Below are positions 8,834 through 18,246 of a stretch of DNA of 51,096 nucleotides, one piece after another; position 1 is the first letter of the stretch, and the number at the start of each line of letters is the position of its first letter. This stretch comes from Acidobacteriota bacterium (GTDB lineage Bacteria; Acidobacteriota; Vicinamibacteria; Vicinamibacterales; UBA8438): assembly GCA_026708265.1 (NCBI GenBank), contig JAPOVI010000075.1, forward strand, positions 1-51,096. The letters run 5' to 3'. The translations under genes and the position numbers were made by a program. The notes beneath the pieces are model-generated. The model ran no database searches. It worked only from the letters and a program-made list of their open reading frames with translations, and was not told the DNA's origin.

Positions 8834-9489
8834 TGCTGAAGCACGTAGCGTTGGTGGGAGTGGTCGCGCTGGTCGCGTCGTCGTGTGCCACGCGGGGCTT
8901 CGTGCGCAGGGAAGCCGCCGTGGTCGACGCCAAGGTCGACACGCTCGCGGCCACCGTCGAGGAGACGCAGGAGCGTACGCTTCAGAACGAAGAGCAGATC
9001 GGCGTCGTCGACCAGCGCGCCCAGGCGGCCGGACAGGCCGCCGAGATGAGCCAGCAGACGGCGGACGCCGCCAACGAGGCCGCCGCGGCGGTCAACACGC
9101 GCGTGGGCGGGGTCGAGGAAGAGGTCAACCGGTTCATGTACGAGGTCACGATCAGCGAGGCCCAGGGCGGCTTCGAGCTGGGAAGGGCCGAGTTGCCGGA
9201 CGCCGCCCGCGCCCGGGTCGATCAGTTGATCGCCCAGCTCCAGGCGGATCCGCAGAACGTGTACTTCGAGATCGAAGGGCACACGGACTCGACCGGCTCG
9301 GTGCGCCGCAACATGCAGCTCGGGATGCAGCGCGCCGACAGCGTGAAGCTCTACCTCTACGACCAGTACAGCGTCCCGCTGCACCGCATGAGCGTCCTGA
9401 GCTTCGGCGAGGACCGCCCGGCGGCGCCGAACGACACCGCGGAAGGACGGGCGCAGAACCGTCGCGTCGTCATCCGGGTCCGCTCGTAG
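8824..9489 (+). CDS. OmpA-family outer-membrane lipoprotein
   Basis: A 221-residue protein. Its lipobox ends at Cys21 (LVASSC), so it should be lipid-anchored. Residues about 30-105 are a long Ala/Glu/Gln-rich coiled coil (VDTLAATVEETQERTLQNEE and onward). The C-terminal OmpA/MotB peptidoglycan-binding domain has EGHTDSTGSVRRNMQLGMQR, then GEDRPAAPNDTAEGRAQNRR, including the Asp and Arg residues that bind diaminopimelate in the family. A Pal-like tethering role is inferred. The ATG at 8824 overlaps the preceding VWA gene. Confidence 0.92.
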   Translation: MRMMLKHVALVGVVALVASSCATRGFVRREAAVVDAKVDTLAATVEETQERTLQNEEQIGVVDQRAQAAGQAAEMSQQTADAANEAAAAVNTRVGGVEEEVNRFMYEVTISEAQGGFELGRAELPDAARARVDQLIAQLQADPQNVYFEIEGHTDSTGSVRRNMQLGMQRADSVKLYLYDQYSVPLHRMSVLSFGEDRPAAPNDTAEGRAQNRRVVIRVRS

Positions 9490-9510
9490 CACTCGTGCGG
9501 TGGCAGGGTC

Positions 9511-9530
9511 GGGCCGCCCTCCCGCGGCCC
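9511..9530 (+). terminator. Terminator-like hairpin between convergent genes
   Basis: Inverted repeat with seven-base arms (GGGCCGC / GCGGCCC) and a six-base loop, 21 bases after the OmpA stop and before the convergent thermonuclease gene. No T-tract on either side. Confidence 0.35.
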
Positions 9531-9597
9531 GGCCCGTGCCCGCCAGCCGTCTGCGGCTCCCAGGGCCCCGTTCGCGGGCGCGCCCGCGCCGGGCTGA

Positions 9598-10263
9598 CTA
9601 TTCGCAGACGACGCCGTCGCCGTCGCGGTCGTTCATGTAGGGGTACGCAGGGTGGCCCCGCGGCACCGGGGCGATGCCATGGCGGCGGGCCTCGGCGCAC
9701 GAGATGCGGCCGTTGCCGTTGTCGTCCCAGCGGGCGGGCGCCGAGTCCGGCATCGGCGAAGGGCGGCGCGCGCTTCGAGCACGCCTCGCGGGTTGCGCGG
9801 TTGCCGCCTCCCCCGCCCACAGCCCCCGACCCGCCTCCCGCGCTTCCCGCTCCAGCCTCCGGAACCGATCGAGGTGACGGAAGGGAAAGCGGGTGTACGC
9901 GTGACCGTAGCCCCTTCGAACGATCTCCGCGTTCGCGAAGGTGCCGTCGCGCAGGTAGACGTAGGCCAGGGTACGGCCGTAGCGGTCGGTCCTCTCGCGG
10001 TCGTACTCGAGTCGCACCCGCTGCCCCTCGAGCAGGCGCTTCGTGAAGGCGCTCGCTTGCCGGCCGAAGAACTCGACCGGTCTGCGCGGGTCGACCGTCT
10101 CCGGCGTATCGACCCCTATCAAACGCACGCGACCGACGCCCCGGACGACGACGGTGTCGCCGTCGATCACCCGTTCGACGAGTTGCGCTTCCGACGGGGG
10201 CGCTGCGAGGAGGAGCGCGAGAGCGACGAGACCGCCGAACGCGACGCTTCTGGCCTGAGCCAC
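9598..10263 (-). CDS. Thermonuclease (SNase-like) with Excalibur domain, exported
   Basis: A 221-residue secreted nuclease. A signal peptide (FGGLVALALLLAAPPSEA) is followed by a staphylococcal-nuclease fold: RVIDGDTVVV, VRLIGVDTPE (catalytic Arg, Asp and Glu) and DRYGRTLAYVYL (second catalytic Arg). After a short Ala/Arg linker, an Excalibur Ca2+-binding domain is seen: DDNGNGRISCAEARRHG, then NDRDGDGVVCE. GTG at 10263 is chosen because GGAGGT lies eight bases before it and the signal peptide then starts at once; an ATG at 10332 is possible but lacks support. Probable role is degradation of extracellular nucleic acid. Confidence 0.88.
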   Translation of the reverse strand: MAQARSVAFGGLVALALLLAAPPSEAQLVERVIDGDTVVVRGVGRVRLIGVDTPETVDPRRPVEFFGRQASAFTKRLLEGQRVRLEYDRERTDRYGRTLAYVYLRDGTFANAEIVRRGYGHAYTRFPFRHLDRFRRLEREAREAGRGLWAGEAATAQPARRARSARRPSPMPDSAPARWDDNGNGRISCAEARRHGIAPVPRGHPAYPYMNDRDGDGVVCE

Positions 10264-10439
10264 GGTGTCCGACCTCCGCCGGCCGGCCGAGGTGGCAGGA
10301 ATTGACACGCGGCCGCAACCGGCACGTGGCAATTATCGCGTACGGGGCGGCAGTGGACGGGGGCGCGCGGCCGTGGCGCGAGACGGCAGGGCAGTGCCCG
10401 GGCGGCGAAACCGGGCGCGCGAAGAGGGCGCGGGTACGG

Positions 10440-11639
10440 CTACGTCGCGGCCGTCGCCGCGACGGCCGGGCGGGCGCAGGAAGCGAGGTGGGTCATCGCG
10501 GCGTCGACGCCGCCGCTCCGATGCGGAATGGCCGCGAGTCCGAGGCCCATCTCGACGCCCGCGAGCGTGCCCAGCAGGCTCAGGTCGTTGAAGTCGCCGA
10601 GGTGGCCGATGCGGAAGACCCGGCCCGCCAGCTTGCCGAGGCCGACGCCGAGCGCCAGGTCGAACCGCTCGAGGATCACGTCGAGCAGGCCCGCGGCGTC
10701 GTGGCCGGACGGCGTGAGCACCGCCGTGAGCGACGAGCTGTACTCGGACGGGTTCGCGCAGAGCAGCTCCAGCCCCCAGGCTTGCACCGCACGGCGCGTC
10801 GCCTCGCCGTGGCGGTCGTGACGTGCGAAGACCCGCTCCAGCCCCTCGGACTGCAGCATGCGGAGCGCCTCCCGCAACCCGAAGAGGAGGTTCGTGGGAG
10901 GCGTGTAGGGAAAAAAGCCTCGCTCGTTGGCGCGAAGGACGGGTGCCCAGTCCCAGTAGCTGCGCGGCAGTCGGGCCGCGCCGTGCGCGGCGAGGGCGCG
11001 CTCGCCGACCGCGTTGAAGCTGAGGCCCGGGGGAAGCATCAGCCCCTTCTGCGATGCCCCCACGGTAACGTCCACGCCCCACTCGTCGTGCCGGTAGTCG
11101 ATGGACGCCAGCGACGAGATGGTGTCGACCATCAGCAGCGCCGGGTGGCGAGCCGCGTCGATGGCGCGGCGCACGGCGGCGATGTCGCTCGTCACCCCGG
11201 TGGAGGTCTCGTTGTGGACGACGCAGACGGCCCGAATCGTGTGCCCGCCATCTTCCGCCAGGCGTGCCTCGATCCCGGCCGCGTCGACGCCGCGGCGCCA
11301 GTCGCCAGGAACGAAGAGCGGATCGAGTCCCAACCGCAGCGCGATGTCTCTCCAGAGCGTCGCGAAGTGGCCCGTCTCGGCCATCAGCACCCGGTCGCCA
11401 GGCGACAGAGCGTTGGCAAGGGCGGCCTCCCAGGCCCCGGTGCCCGAGGCGGGAAACAGCACCACCGGCTGCCGGGTCCGAATCACGGCCGCCATCCCGG
11501 CCAGCACCTCGCGCGTCAGGGCCGCGAACTCCGGCCCGCGATGGTCGATGGTCGGCGCCGCCATCGCGCGCAGCACCCCGTCCGGGACGTTGGTCGGACC
11601 CGGAATCTGCAGGAAGTGGCGGCCGCTGACGTGTGGCAT
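10440..11639 (-). CDS. Serine--glyoxylate / alanine--glyoxylate aminotransferase (class V)
   Basis: A 399-residue PLP enzyme. Landmarks: IPGPTNVPDGVLRAM at 12-26, HRGPEF at 33-38, the PLP phosphate loop PASGTGAWEA, the Asp at 172 in MVDTISSL, and the Schiff-base Lys198 in GASQKGL. The start with 'H-FLQIPGPTNVP' and the YTPPTNLLFGLREAL segment are closest to serine-glyoxylate aminotransferase, which makes hydroxypyruvate and glycine in the serine cycle or photorespiration. An AGXT-type alanine donor cannot be excluded. It is a single gene, divergent from the copper operon; the link to C1 metabolism elsewhere in the window is inference. Confidence 0.9.
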   Translation of the reverse strand: MPHVSGRHFLQIPGPTNVPDGVLRAMAAPTIDHRGPEFAALTREVLAGMAAVIRTRQPVVLFPASGTGAWEAALANALSPGDRVLMAETGHFATLWRDIALRLGLDPLFVPGDWRRGVDAAGIEARLAEDGGHTIRAVCVVHNETSTGVTSDIAAVRRAIDAARHPALLMVDTISSLASIDYRHDEWGVDVTVGASQKGLMLPPGLSFNAVGERALAAHGAARLPRSYWDWAPVLRANERGFFPYTPPTNLLFGLREALRMLQSEGLERVFARHDRHGEATRRAVQAWGLELLCANPSEYSSSLTAVLTPSGHDAAGLLDVILERFDLALGVGLGKLAGRVFRIGHLGDFNDLSLLGTLAGVEMGLGLAAIPHRSGGVDAAMTHLASCARPAVAATAAT

Positions 11640-11750
11640 GCGGTAAATCTAGCGTACCGGTTGCTGCGACCGAGGGTCCGGCCCTCGCGCTCGCGAGCGG
11701 GGCAAGCGCCGCCGGTTGCCCGCGGACCCGGGATCTGCGACGATGAGTCG

Positions 11751-12104
11751 ATGCGTCGTGCCTGCAGGTCGTCGCTCGTCGCCGCGATTGGCCTCGTGCT
11801 GCTGGCCGCCACGCTCCTCTGCCCGGTCGTGGCGGCGGCCGCCGCCGCGGCGCCGGCTGCCGCCGGTTGCCACGAGCGACCGGAATCGCACGATCACGGC
11901 GGCGCGCTCGGCTCGGTGACCTGCTGCACGGGCGTGAAGGCCGCCACGCCGTCGCAACCGACGCACGACGACGGGTCGGCGGTTCCGTTCGGGCTCGGCT
12001 CCGCACCCGACATCGTTCCGCTCGTCCGTGCAGGATGCCTCCCGCCGCGATCCCTGGGCGTCGCACCAATGCTGTTCGTGCAGCACGCCGTGCTGCGTAT
12101 CTGA
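11751..12104 (+). CDS. Small exported Cys/His-rich protein heading the efflux operon
   Basis: A 117-residue protein with an N-terminal hydrophobic segment (VAAIGLVLLAATLLCPVVAA) and then a short acidic/His/Cys region (CHERPESHDHGG, then VTCCTG). No family was recognised. It precedes a Cus-type RND operon by about 160 bases and its Cys and His residues could bind Cu(I) or Ag(I), so a periplasmic metal-sensing or metal-carrying role is inferred; small proteins of this layout (e.g. DUF2946-like) occur beside such operons. The ATG at 11751 is the first sensible start before the hydrophobic core, without a strong ribosome site. Confidence 0.6.
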   Translation: MRRACRSSLVAAIGLVLLAATLLCPVVAAAAAAAPAAAGCHERPESHDHGGALGSVTCCTGVKAATPSQPTHDDGSAVPFGLGSAPDIVPLVRAGCLPPRSLGVAPMLFVQHAVLRI

Positions 12105-12123
12105 CCTCCTCTCTCGCCCGACA

Positions 12124-12139
12124 TCGAGCCCGGGCTCGA
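12124..12139. promoter_or_regulatory. 16-base perfect palindrome upstream of cusC
   Basis: TCGAGCCC/GGGCTCGA is a perfect palindrome with no spacer, in the 162-base gap between the small Cys/His protein and the TolC-type gene. It could be an operator for a dimeric metal regulator or an mRNA hairpin. No regulator gene for the operon is in view. Confidence 0.35.
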
Positions 12140-12266
12140 GGCCCTGCGCCCCGGGCCGCGCGAAACCAGCGCGCCGGATGGTCGTGCGCGATCATCCGCC
12201 GTGCCTCGCGCAAGCGAGAGGTCCGACACCGCCGGACCCTCCGCGGACCCGACACGAGGATGGTCG

Positions 12267-13604
12267 ATGATGGCATTCCGCACTCGGCGCGCGATCGCCG
12301 GCGTGGCCTTGGCCAGCCTGCTGCCGGCGCTCGCCGCGGCTCAGGGAACATCGCACCCGGACGAGGAACTCGACTTCTACGCTGCCGCCGCCGACCTGCG
12401 CGCCTACGTGTCGGAGGCGCTCGAGCGCAACCCGACGGCGCTCGGGTGGCTCGCCCGCTTTCGCGCCGCCCGGCAGCGCGTACCCCAGGTCACGGCGTTG
12501 CCGGACCCGGTCGTCAGCTTCACCCAGGGGTTGCGGAGCGTCGAGACCCGGGTCGGCCCACAGCTCAACAGCGTCACGCTGAGCCAGACCTTCCCGTGGT
12601 TCGGAACGCTGGAGCTCCGCGGCCGGGTCGCCCTGCTGGAGGCGACGGCGCTGTACCACCGCTACCAGGCCACGCGGTGGGACATCGTCGCCGATGTCAA
12701 GAGGACCTACTACCACCTCGCCTACGTCGACGCGGACCTCGAGCTCGCCCGCGAGGAGCAGTCGCTGCTGGAGCACTACGAGACGCTGGCGCGAGCCCGA
12801 TACGCGACGGGCGACGGCCTGCAGCAGGCCGTCATTCGGCTGCAGGCGGAGATCGCCCGCGTGGTAGACCGCCGCTACCTGCTCGATCGCCAGCGCGCGG
12901 CGCTTGCGGCACGCCTCAACACGGCGCTCGATCGCCCGCCCGAGCAACCCGTACCGCCCGTCCCGCCCCTGGTGCGGCCCGTCGTCGAGGCCGACCGCGA
13001 GGAGCTCTACCGCCTGGGCGAGCGAAGCCGCCACGAGTTGCGGGCCGCCGCCACGCTCATCAAGGGCAGCGAGCGGTCTCTCGAACTGGCGCGGCTGGCC
13101 GCCCGGCCGGGGTTCACCGCCAGTGTGGGCGTTACCAACGTGGGTCGCCGGGGCGACCAGGCCGCGCTCCCGCGGCCGGCGGATGACGGCAGGAACGCGG
13201 TGACGGTCTCGGTTGGGGTCTCGCTGCCGCTCTGGGGATCGAAGAACCGCGCCGGCATCGAGCGGGCGCGGGACGAGTTGCACGCCCACGCGCGGGACCG
13301 GGCGGCGGCCCACAACACCATGGAGATGGAGGTGCAGGAGGCGCTGGTGCGCCTCGAGACGCTGGACCGCCAGATCGATCTGCTCGACACCGTGCTCCTG
13401 CCGCAGACCGACGAGGCGCTGCGCGCCACCGAGACGGCGTACGAGACCGGCCAGCTCGGCGTGCTCGAGCTGCTCGACGGCGAGCGGACGCGGATCGACG
13501 TCCGCTCGATGCGGGCGCGCTACCTCTCCGATCTCCTCATCGCTCTCACCGCCCTCGAACGCGCGATCGGCACGCGCGTCCCGAGCGCCGGGAGGACGCC
13601 ATGA
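12267..13604 (+). CDS. cusC: TolC-family outer-membrane efflux channel (CusC-like)
   Basis: A 445-residue outer-membrane factor of the RND tripartite pump. Signal peptide (IAGVALASLLPALAAAQ), then two long alpha-helical coiled-coil OEP repeats, each ending in the family pattern of a beta-strand plus helix (LPDPVVSFTQGL, LSQTFPWFGTLELRGR, and later VSVGVSLPLWGSKNRAGIE). LGVLELLDGERTRIDVR near the C terminus is typical of heavy-metal TolC proteins. The ATG at 12267 has GAGG about seven bases upstream; an ATG 22 codons earlier gives an unlikely leader. The last four bases overlap cusB (ATGA), indicating coupled translation. Confidence 0.88.
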   Translation: MMAFRTRRAIAGVALASLLPALAAAQGTSHPDEELDFYAAAADLRAYVSEALERNPTALGWLARFRAARQRVPQVTALPDPVVSFTQGLRSVETRVGPQLNSVTLSQTFPWFGTLELRGRVALLEATALYHRYQATRWDIVADVKRTYYHLAYVDADLELAREEQSLLEHYETLARARYATGDGLQQAVIRLQAEIARVVDRRYLLDRQRAALAARLNTALDRPPEQPVPPVPPLVRPVVEADREELYRLGERSRHELRAAATLIKGSERSLELARLAARPGFTASVGVTNVGRRGDQAALPRPADDGRNAVTVSVGVSLPLWGSKNRAGIERARDELHAHARDRAAAHNTMEMEVQEALVRLETLDRQIDLLDTVLLPQTDEALRATETAYETGQLGVLELLDGERTRIDVRSMRARYLSDLLIALTALERAIGTRVPSAGRTP

Positions 13605-15091
13605 CCCGCGCGATCGCAGTCGGCGTCGTCGGCTTCGCGCTCGGCATCGCGGCCGCCGTACTGGTGGCCGTCAACCCCGCCGGCTGGGCGTGGCCGTCCC
13701 AGCTCCCGTCGGCGTTCCGCGAGGCCGCTCCGTCCGCGGCCGCCGCGCCGCTGGACGCACCGGCCTCCCGTGACGACCGGGAGATCCTCTACTGGCGGGC
13801 GCCGATGGACCCGACGTTCACGTCGGACCGCCCGGGCCGCTCGCCGATGGGCATGGACCTCGTCCCGGTGTACGCGGACGGCGCGGAGCCGCTGCCGCCG
13901 GGGATGGTGCGGGTCGACCCCGGCTTCACACAGAGCATCGGCGTCCGCACCCAGCCCGTCGCGCGACGCGACATCGCCCAGACCATCCGCACCGTCGGCA
14001 CGCTGGCCCACAACGACCGGCAGATTGCCTGGGTGAACACGAAGTACGACGGCTGGATCGAGAACGTGGCCGTGAACTACCTCGGCGAGACGGTCGCGCA
14101 TGGACAGGTCCTGTTCGACATCTACAGCCCGCAGCTCGTCGCCACCCAGATGGAGTACCTGCAGGCGGTCGACTACGCCGCGCGCCTCGAGACGTCGGAG
14201 TACCCCGCGATCGCCGAGCGGGCGCGCTCGCTCGTGGCGTCGGCCCGTACCCGCCTCAACTACTGGGACATCACCGACGATCAAATCCTCACGCTGGAGA
14301 GGGAGCGGACGCCGCGCCGGACGCTGTCGGTCCAGTCCCCGGTCACCGGTGTCGTCGTAGAGAAGCTGGATCAGGCCCTCGACGGGATGTACGTCGAAGC
14401 CGGCATGAACCTCTACAAGATGGCCGACCTGACGACCATCTGGGTGGACGTCGAGGTCTTCGAGCACCAGGTGGAGGCGATGCGCGTCGGCCAGCGGGCG
14501 CGCGTCGAGCTCCCCTACCTGCCCGGACGCCCCTACACCGGCTTCGTGCGCTACCTGTACCCCCACTTCGACGAACGGACGCGCACGATGACCGTGTCGA
14601 TCGAGCTCGAGAATCCCGACCTCACCCTGCGCGCGGGCATGTACGCCAACGTGACGTTCGACGTCCCGGTGGCCCGCAACGCGCTCGCGGTGCCGGAGGA
14701 GGCCGTGATCCGCGGCGGCACGCGCGATCTGGTCGTGCTCGAGCGGTCTCCGGGGACGTTCCAGGTCGCCGCGGTCACTCTCGGCCGCTACGGCGACGGC
14801 GTGTGGGAGGTGCTCGACGGCATCGACGACGGGGACTCGCTGGTCCTGTCGGCGCAGTTCCTCATCGACTCCGAGAGCAACCTCACGGCGGCCATCCGCA
14901 ACCTCGACTCGGGCGCGGATATGGCGGCGATGCCGGCGGAGCACCGGCACGCTGATGAGCGCCCACCGTCGTCCTCCGGCGCCCCGACCGCGCCGAGCAT
15001 GCCCGTCGGCCACCGGCACGACGCGGAGGACTCGGCCCCGCAGCCCGGCGAAGCGCGGGACGGGCCGGCGGCCGCCGGCCCTCGCCACTGA
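13601..15091 (+). CDS. cusB: RND efflux periplasmic adaptor subunit (CusB-like)
   Basis: A 496-residue membrane-fusion protein. An N-terminal membrane anchor (VGVVGFALGIAAAVLVAV) is followed at about 60-95 by a heavy-metal-binding domain (YWRAPMDPTFTSDRPGRSPMGM, shown here to the second Met cluster in part), rich in Met and Pro as in CusB N-terminal copper sites. Then come MFP barrel-sandwich (VNTKYDGWIENVAVN), alpha-hairpin (LVATQMEYLQAVDYA) and beta-barrel parts (WVDVEVFEHQVEAMRVG). A C-terminal His/Pro tail (MPAEHRHADERPP, GHRHDAED) may also bind metal. It overlaps cusC by four bases and ends 20 bases before cusA. Confidence 0.92.
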   Translation: MTRAIAVGVVGFALGIAAAVLVAVNPAGWAWPSQLPSAFREAAPSAAAAPLDAPASRDDREILYWRAPMDPTFTSDRPGRSPMGMDLVPVYADGAEPLPPGMVRVDPGFTQSIGVRTQPVARRDIAQTIRTVGTLAHNDRQIAWVNTKYDGWIENVAVNYLGETVAHGQVLFDIYSPQLVATQMEYLQAVDYAARLETSEYPAIAERARSLVASARTRLNYWDITDDQILTLERERTPRRTLSVQSPVTGVVVEKLDQALDGMYVEAGMNLYKMADLTTIWVDVEVFEHQVEAMRVGQRARVELPYLPGRPYTGFVRYLYPHFDERTRTMTVSIELENPDLTLRAGMYANVTFDVPVARNALAVPEEAVIRGGTRDLVVLERSPGTFQVAAVTLGRYGDGVWEVLDGIDDGDSLVLSAQFLIDSESNLTAAIRNLDSGADMAAMPAEHRHADERPPSSSGAPTAPSMPVGHRHDAEDSAPQPGEARDGPAAAGPRH

Positions 15092-15111
15092 CCGGGAACG
15101 GGGCAGGACCG

Positions 15112-18100
15112 ATGCTCGCCCGCATCATCGAGTGGTCGATCGGCAACCGCTTCTTCGTCGTGCTCGGGTCGGTGCTCGTCGCCTTCGGCGGCGTCTACGC
15201 GCTGCGGGCCACGCCTCTCGACGCGCTGCCGGACCTCTCCGACGTGCAGGTGATCATCTTCACCGACTTCCCGGGTCAGGCCCCCCAGGTGGTCGAGGAC
15301 CAGGTCACCTATCCCATCACCACGCAGATGCTGGCCGTACCCTCCGCGACGGTGGTCCGCGGCTACTCGTTCTTCGGCTTCTCGTTCGTCTACGTCATCT
15401 TCGAGGACGGCACGGACCTCTACTGGGCGCGCAGCCGCGTTCTCGAGTACCTCAACTACGTCGGCGGGCGCCTACCCGACGGCGTGACGCCGACGCTCGG
15501 TCCGGACGCCACGGGGGTGGGTTGGGCGTACATGTACGCCCTGCGGTCCGACGACGTCGACCTCGCCGAGTTGCGCTCGCTGCAGGACTGGTTCCTGAAA
15601 TACGAGCTGACCGCGGTGCCGGGGGTCTCGGAGGTCGCCAGCATCGGCGGCTTCGTCAAGCAGTACCAGATCACTGTCGACCCCAACCGCCTGCGCGCGT
15701 ACGACATCCCGCTCGCGCGCATCCGGAGCGCCGTCCGGCGGAGCAACAACGACGTCGGAGGCCGCGTGCTGGAGATGTCCGAGGCCGAGTTCATGGTCCG
15801 CGGCGAGGGCTACATCCAGGGGATCGACGACGTGAGGAGCGTGGCGCTGGGCGTCGACGAGTCCGGCACGCCGATCTCCCTCCAGGACGTCGCGACGGTG
15901 CAGATAGGCCCGGACATCCGCCGCGGGCTGGCCGAGCTCGACGGCGAGGGCGAGGTGGTGGGCGGCATCGTCGTCGTGCGCTACGGCGCCAACGCCTTCG
16001 ACGTGGTCGAACGGGTGAAGGCGCGCCTGGGGGAGCTCCGGTCGGGACTCCCGGAAGGCGTGGAGATTATCCCGGTCTACGACCGGACGGGTCTCATCGA
16101 ACGCTCGATCGACACGCTGGGACGGAAGCTCCTGGAGGAGATGGCGATCGTCGCTCTCGTGTGCGCCGTCTTCCTGCTGCACGTGCGCTCCGCCCTGGTG
16201 GCGGTGCTGACCCTCCCGCTGGCCGTCCTCGTGGCCGTCCTCGTGATGTACCTGCAGGGCGTCAACGCCAACATCATGTCGCTGGGGGGCATCGCGATCG
16301 CCATCGGGGCGATGGTGGACGCGGCGATCGTGATGGTGGAGAACGCGCACCGGCACCTGGAGCGCGACCGGGGCCGCCTGCCGCACTGGCGGATCGTCAG
16401 CCGCGCCGCCACCGAGGTCGGACCCACGCTGTTCTTCGCCCTTCTGGTGATCACGATCTCCTTCGCGCCCATCTTCACGCTCGAAGCGCAGGAGGGCCGC
16501 CTCTTCAAGCCGCTCGCGTTCACCAAGACCTACGCCATGGCCGCCTCGGCCCTGCTCTCGATCACCCTGGTGCCGGTGCTGGTCGGCTACTGGCTGCGCG
16601 GCCGCATCCTGCCGCCGCACGCCAACCCGTTCACCTGGCTGCTGACGGCCCTCTACCGGCCCGTGCTGCGCCGCGTGCTGGCCTGGCGCTGGGCGGTGGT
16701 CGTGCTGACCCTGGCCGCGGCGTCCGCGACCGCGGTGCCCTACTCCCGGTTGGGCTCCGAGTTCATGCCACCACTCTGGGAAGGCGACCTGCTCTACATG
16801 CCGACGACCCTGCCGGGGGTGTCGATCACCAAGGCGCGCGAGATCCTGCAGCAGACGGATCGGATCCTGCGAACCTTCCCGGAGGTGGAGCGCGTCTTCG
16901 GCAAGGTCGGCCGCGCGGACACGGCGACCGACCCCGCGCCGCTCAGCATGCTGGAGACGACCATCCGGCTCAAGCCGGAGGAGGCCTGGCGGCCGGGCAT
17001 GACGCCCGAGCGGCTGACCGACGAGATGAACCGGGCCATCCGGTTCCCCGGCGTCACCAACGCGTGGACCATGCCGATCAAGACCCGCATCGACATGCTG
17101 TCGACCGGCATCAAGACCCCGGTAGGGATCAAGATATCCGGCCCGGACCTGACGGTGCTGGAGCAGGTCGGCCGCAACGTCGAGGCCGTCGTCCGCGACG
17201 TGCCCGGCACGCGCTCGGCGTACGCCGAGCGGGTCATGGGCGGGAACTACCTGAACTTCTCCGTCCGGCGGGACGAGATCGCCCGCTACGGGCTGACCGT
17301 CGGCGACGTGCAGGACGTCATCCAGTCCGCCATCGGCGGCATGAACATCACGACGACGGTGGAGGGCCTCGAGCGCTACCCCGTGAACCTGCGCTACAGC
17401 CGCGACCTGCGCGACAACCCCGCCGCACTCCGCGACATCCTCGTGCAGACCCCGACCCGCCAGCAGATCCCGCTCGGCCACCTGGCCACGATGTCGTTCA
17501 TCAAGGGACCGCCGGCCATCAAGAGCGAGCAGGCGCGCCCGAACGCCTGGGTCTACGTGGACATCGAGGACGTCGACGTCGGGACCTACGTCGAGCGCGC
17601 CCGGCAGGCGGTGGCCGCCCAGGTGGAGGTCCCCACCGGCTACAGCCTCGGCTGGAGCGGCCAGTACGAGTACATGGTGCGCGCTGAGGAACGGATGCGG
17701 CTCGTCGTGCCCGTCACGCTGCTCTCCATCTTCCTGATCATCTACGCCAGCACCCGCTCGACCGCGCGGACGCTCATCGTGCTCTCGGCCGTCCCGCTCT
17801 CGCTCGTCGGGGCGTTCTGGCTGCTCGACGTGCTCGACTACAACCTGAGCGTCGCGGTGTGGGTCGGCATCATCGCACTGGCCGGCCTGAGCGCGGAGAC
17901 CGGTGTGGTGATGCTGCTCTACCTCGACCGCGCCTGCGACGCCGCGCGCGCCGAGGGGCGCCTGACGACGCCCGCCGATCTCCGCGAGGCGGTGTTCGAG
18001 GGCGCGCTCCGGCGCGTGCGGCCGGTGGTCATGCTGACCGCCACCACCACGCTCGGCCTGCTCCCGATCCTCTGGAGCACCGGCACGGGCGCCGACGTGA

Positions 18101-18246
18101 TGAAGCGGATTGCGGCCCCGATGGTCGGCGGCGTCACCACGGCGGCCTTCGTCGTGCTGGTGGTCTTCCCCGCCGTCTACTGCATCTGGCGCGGCTGGGG
18201 CCTGCCGAGAGATCGCTCCGCGACGGCCGCGCGCTCACCTGGATGA
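15112..18246 (+). CDS. cusA: Cu(I)/Ag(I) RND efflux transporter (CusA-like)
   Basis: A 1044-residue inner-membrane proton antiporter of the HME-RND family, with twelve hydrophobic segments and two large periplasmic loops. The proton-relay Asp403 lies in IGAMVDAAIVMVEN. Three methionines at 563 (LLYM), 613 (PLSM) and 662 (RIDM) have exactly the spacing of the E. coli CusA Cu(I)/Ag(I)-binding triad (573/623/672), which supports monovalent copper or silver rather than Co/Zn/Cd. The operon order cusC-cusB-cusA matches the known tripartite pump. The 3' end overlaps the convergent repeat-protein gene by twelve bases. Confidence 0.95.
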   Translation: MLARIIEWSIGNRFFVVLGSVLVAFGGVYALRATPLDALPDLSDVQVIIFTDFPGQAPQVVEDQVTYPITTQMLAVPSATVVRGYSFFGFSFVYVIFEDGTDLYWARSRVLEYLNYVGGRLPDGVTPTLGPDATGVGWAYMYALRSDDVDLAELRSLQDWFLKYELTAVPGVSEVASIGGFVKQYQITVDPNRLRAYDIPLARIRSAVRRSNNDVGGRVLEMSEAEFMVRGEGYIQGIDDVRSVALGVDESGTPISLQDVATVQIGPDIRRGLAELDGEGEVVGGIVVVRYGANAFDVVERVKARLGELRSGLPEGVEIIPVYDRTGLIERSIDTLGRKLLEEMAIVALVCAVFLLHVRSALVAVLTLPLAVLVAVLVMYLQGVNANIMSLGGIAIAIGAMVDAAIVMVENAHRHLERDRGRLPHWRIVSRAATEVGPTLFFALLVITISFAPIFTLEAQEGRLFKPLAFTKTYAMAASALLSITLVPVLVGYWLRGRILPPHANPFTWLLTALYRPVLRRVLAWRWAVVVLTLAAASATAVPYSRLGSEFMPPLWEGDLLYMPTTLPGVSITKAREILQQTDRILRTFPEVERVFGKVGRADTATDPAPLSMLETTIRLKPEEAWRPGMTPERLTDEMNRAIRFPGVTNAWTMPIKTRIDMLSTGIKTPVGIKISGPDLTVLEQVGRNVEAVVRDVPGTRSAYAERVMGGNYLNFSVRRDEIARYGLTVGDVQDVIQSAIGGMNITTTVEGLERYPVNLRYSRDLRDNPAALRDILVQTPTRQQIPLGHLATMSFIKGPPAIKSEQARPNAWVYVDIEDVDVGTYVERARQAVAAQVEVPTGYSLGWSGQYEYMVRAEERMRLVVPVTLLSIFLIIYASTRSTARTLIVLSAVPLSLVGAFWLLDVLDYNLSVAVWVGIIALAGLSAETGVVMLLYLDRACDAARAEGRLTTPADLREAVFEGALRRVRPVVMLTATTTLGLLPILWSTGTGADVMKRIAAPMVGGVTTAAFVVLVVFPAVYCIWRGWGLPRDRSATAARSPG

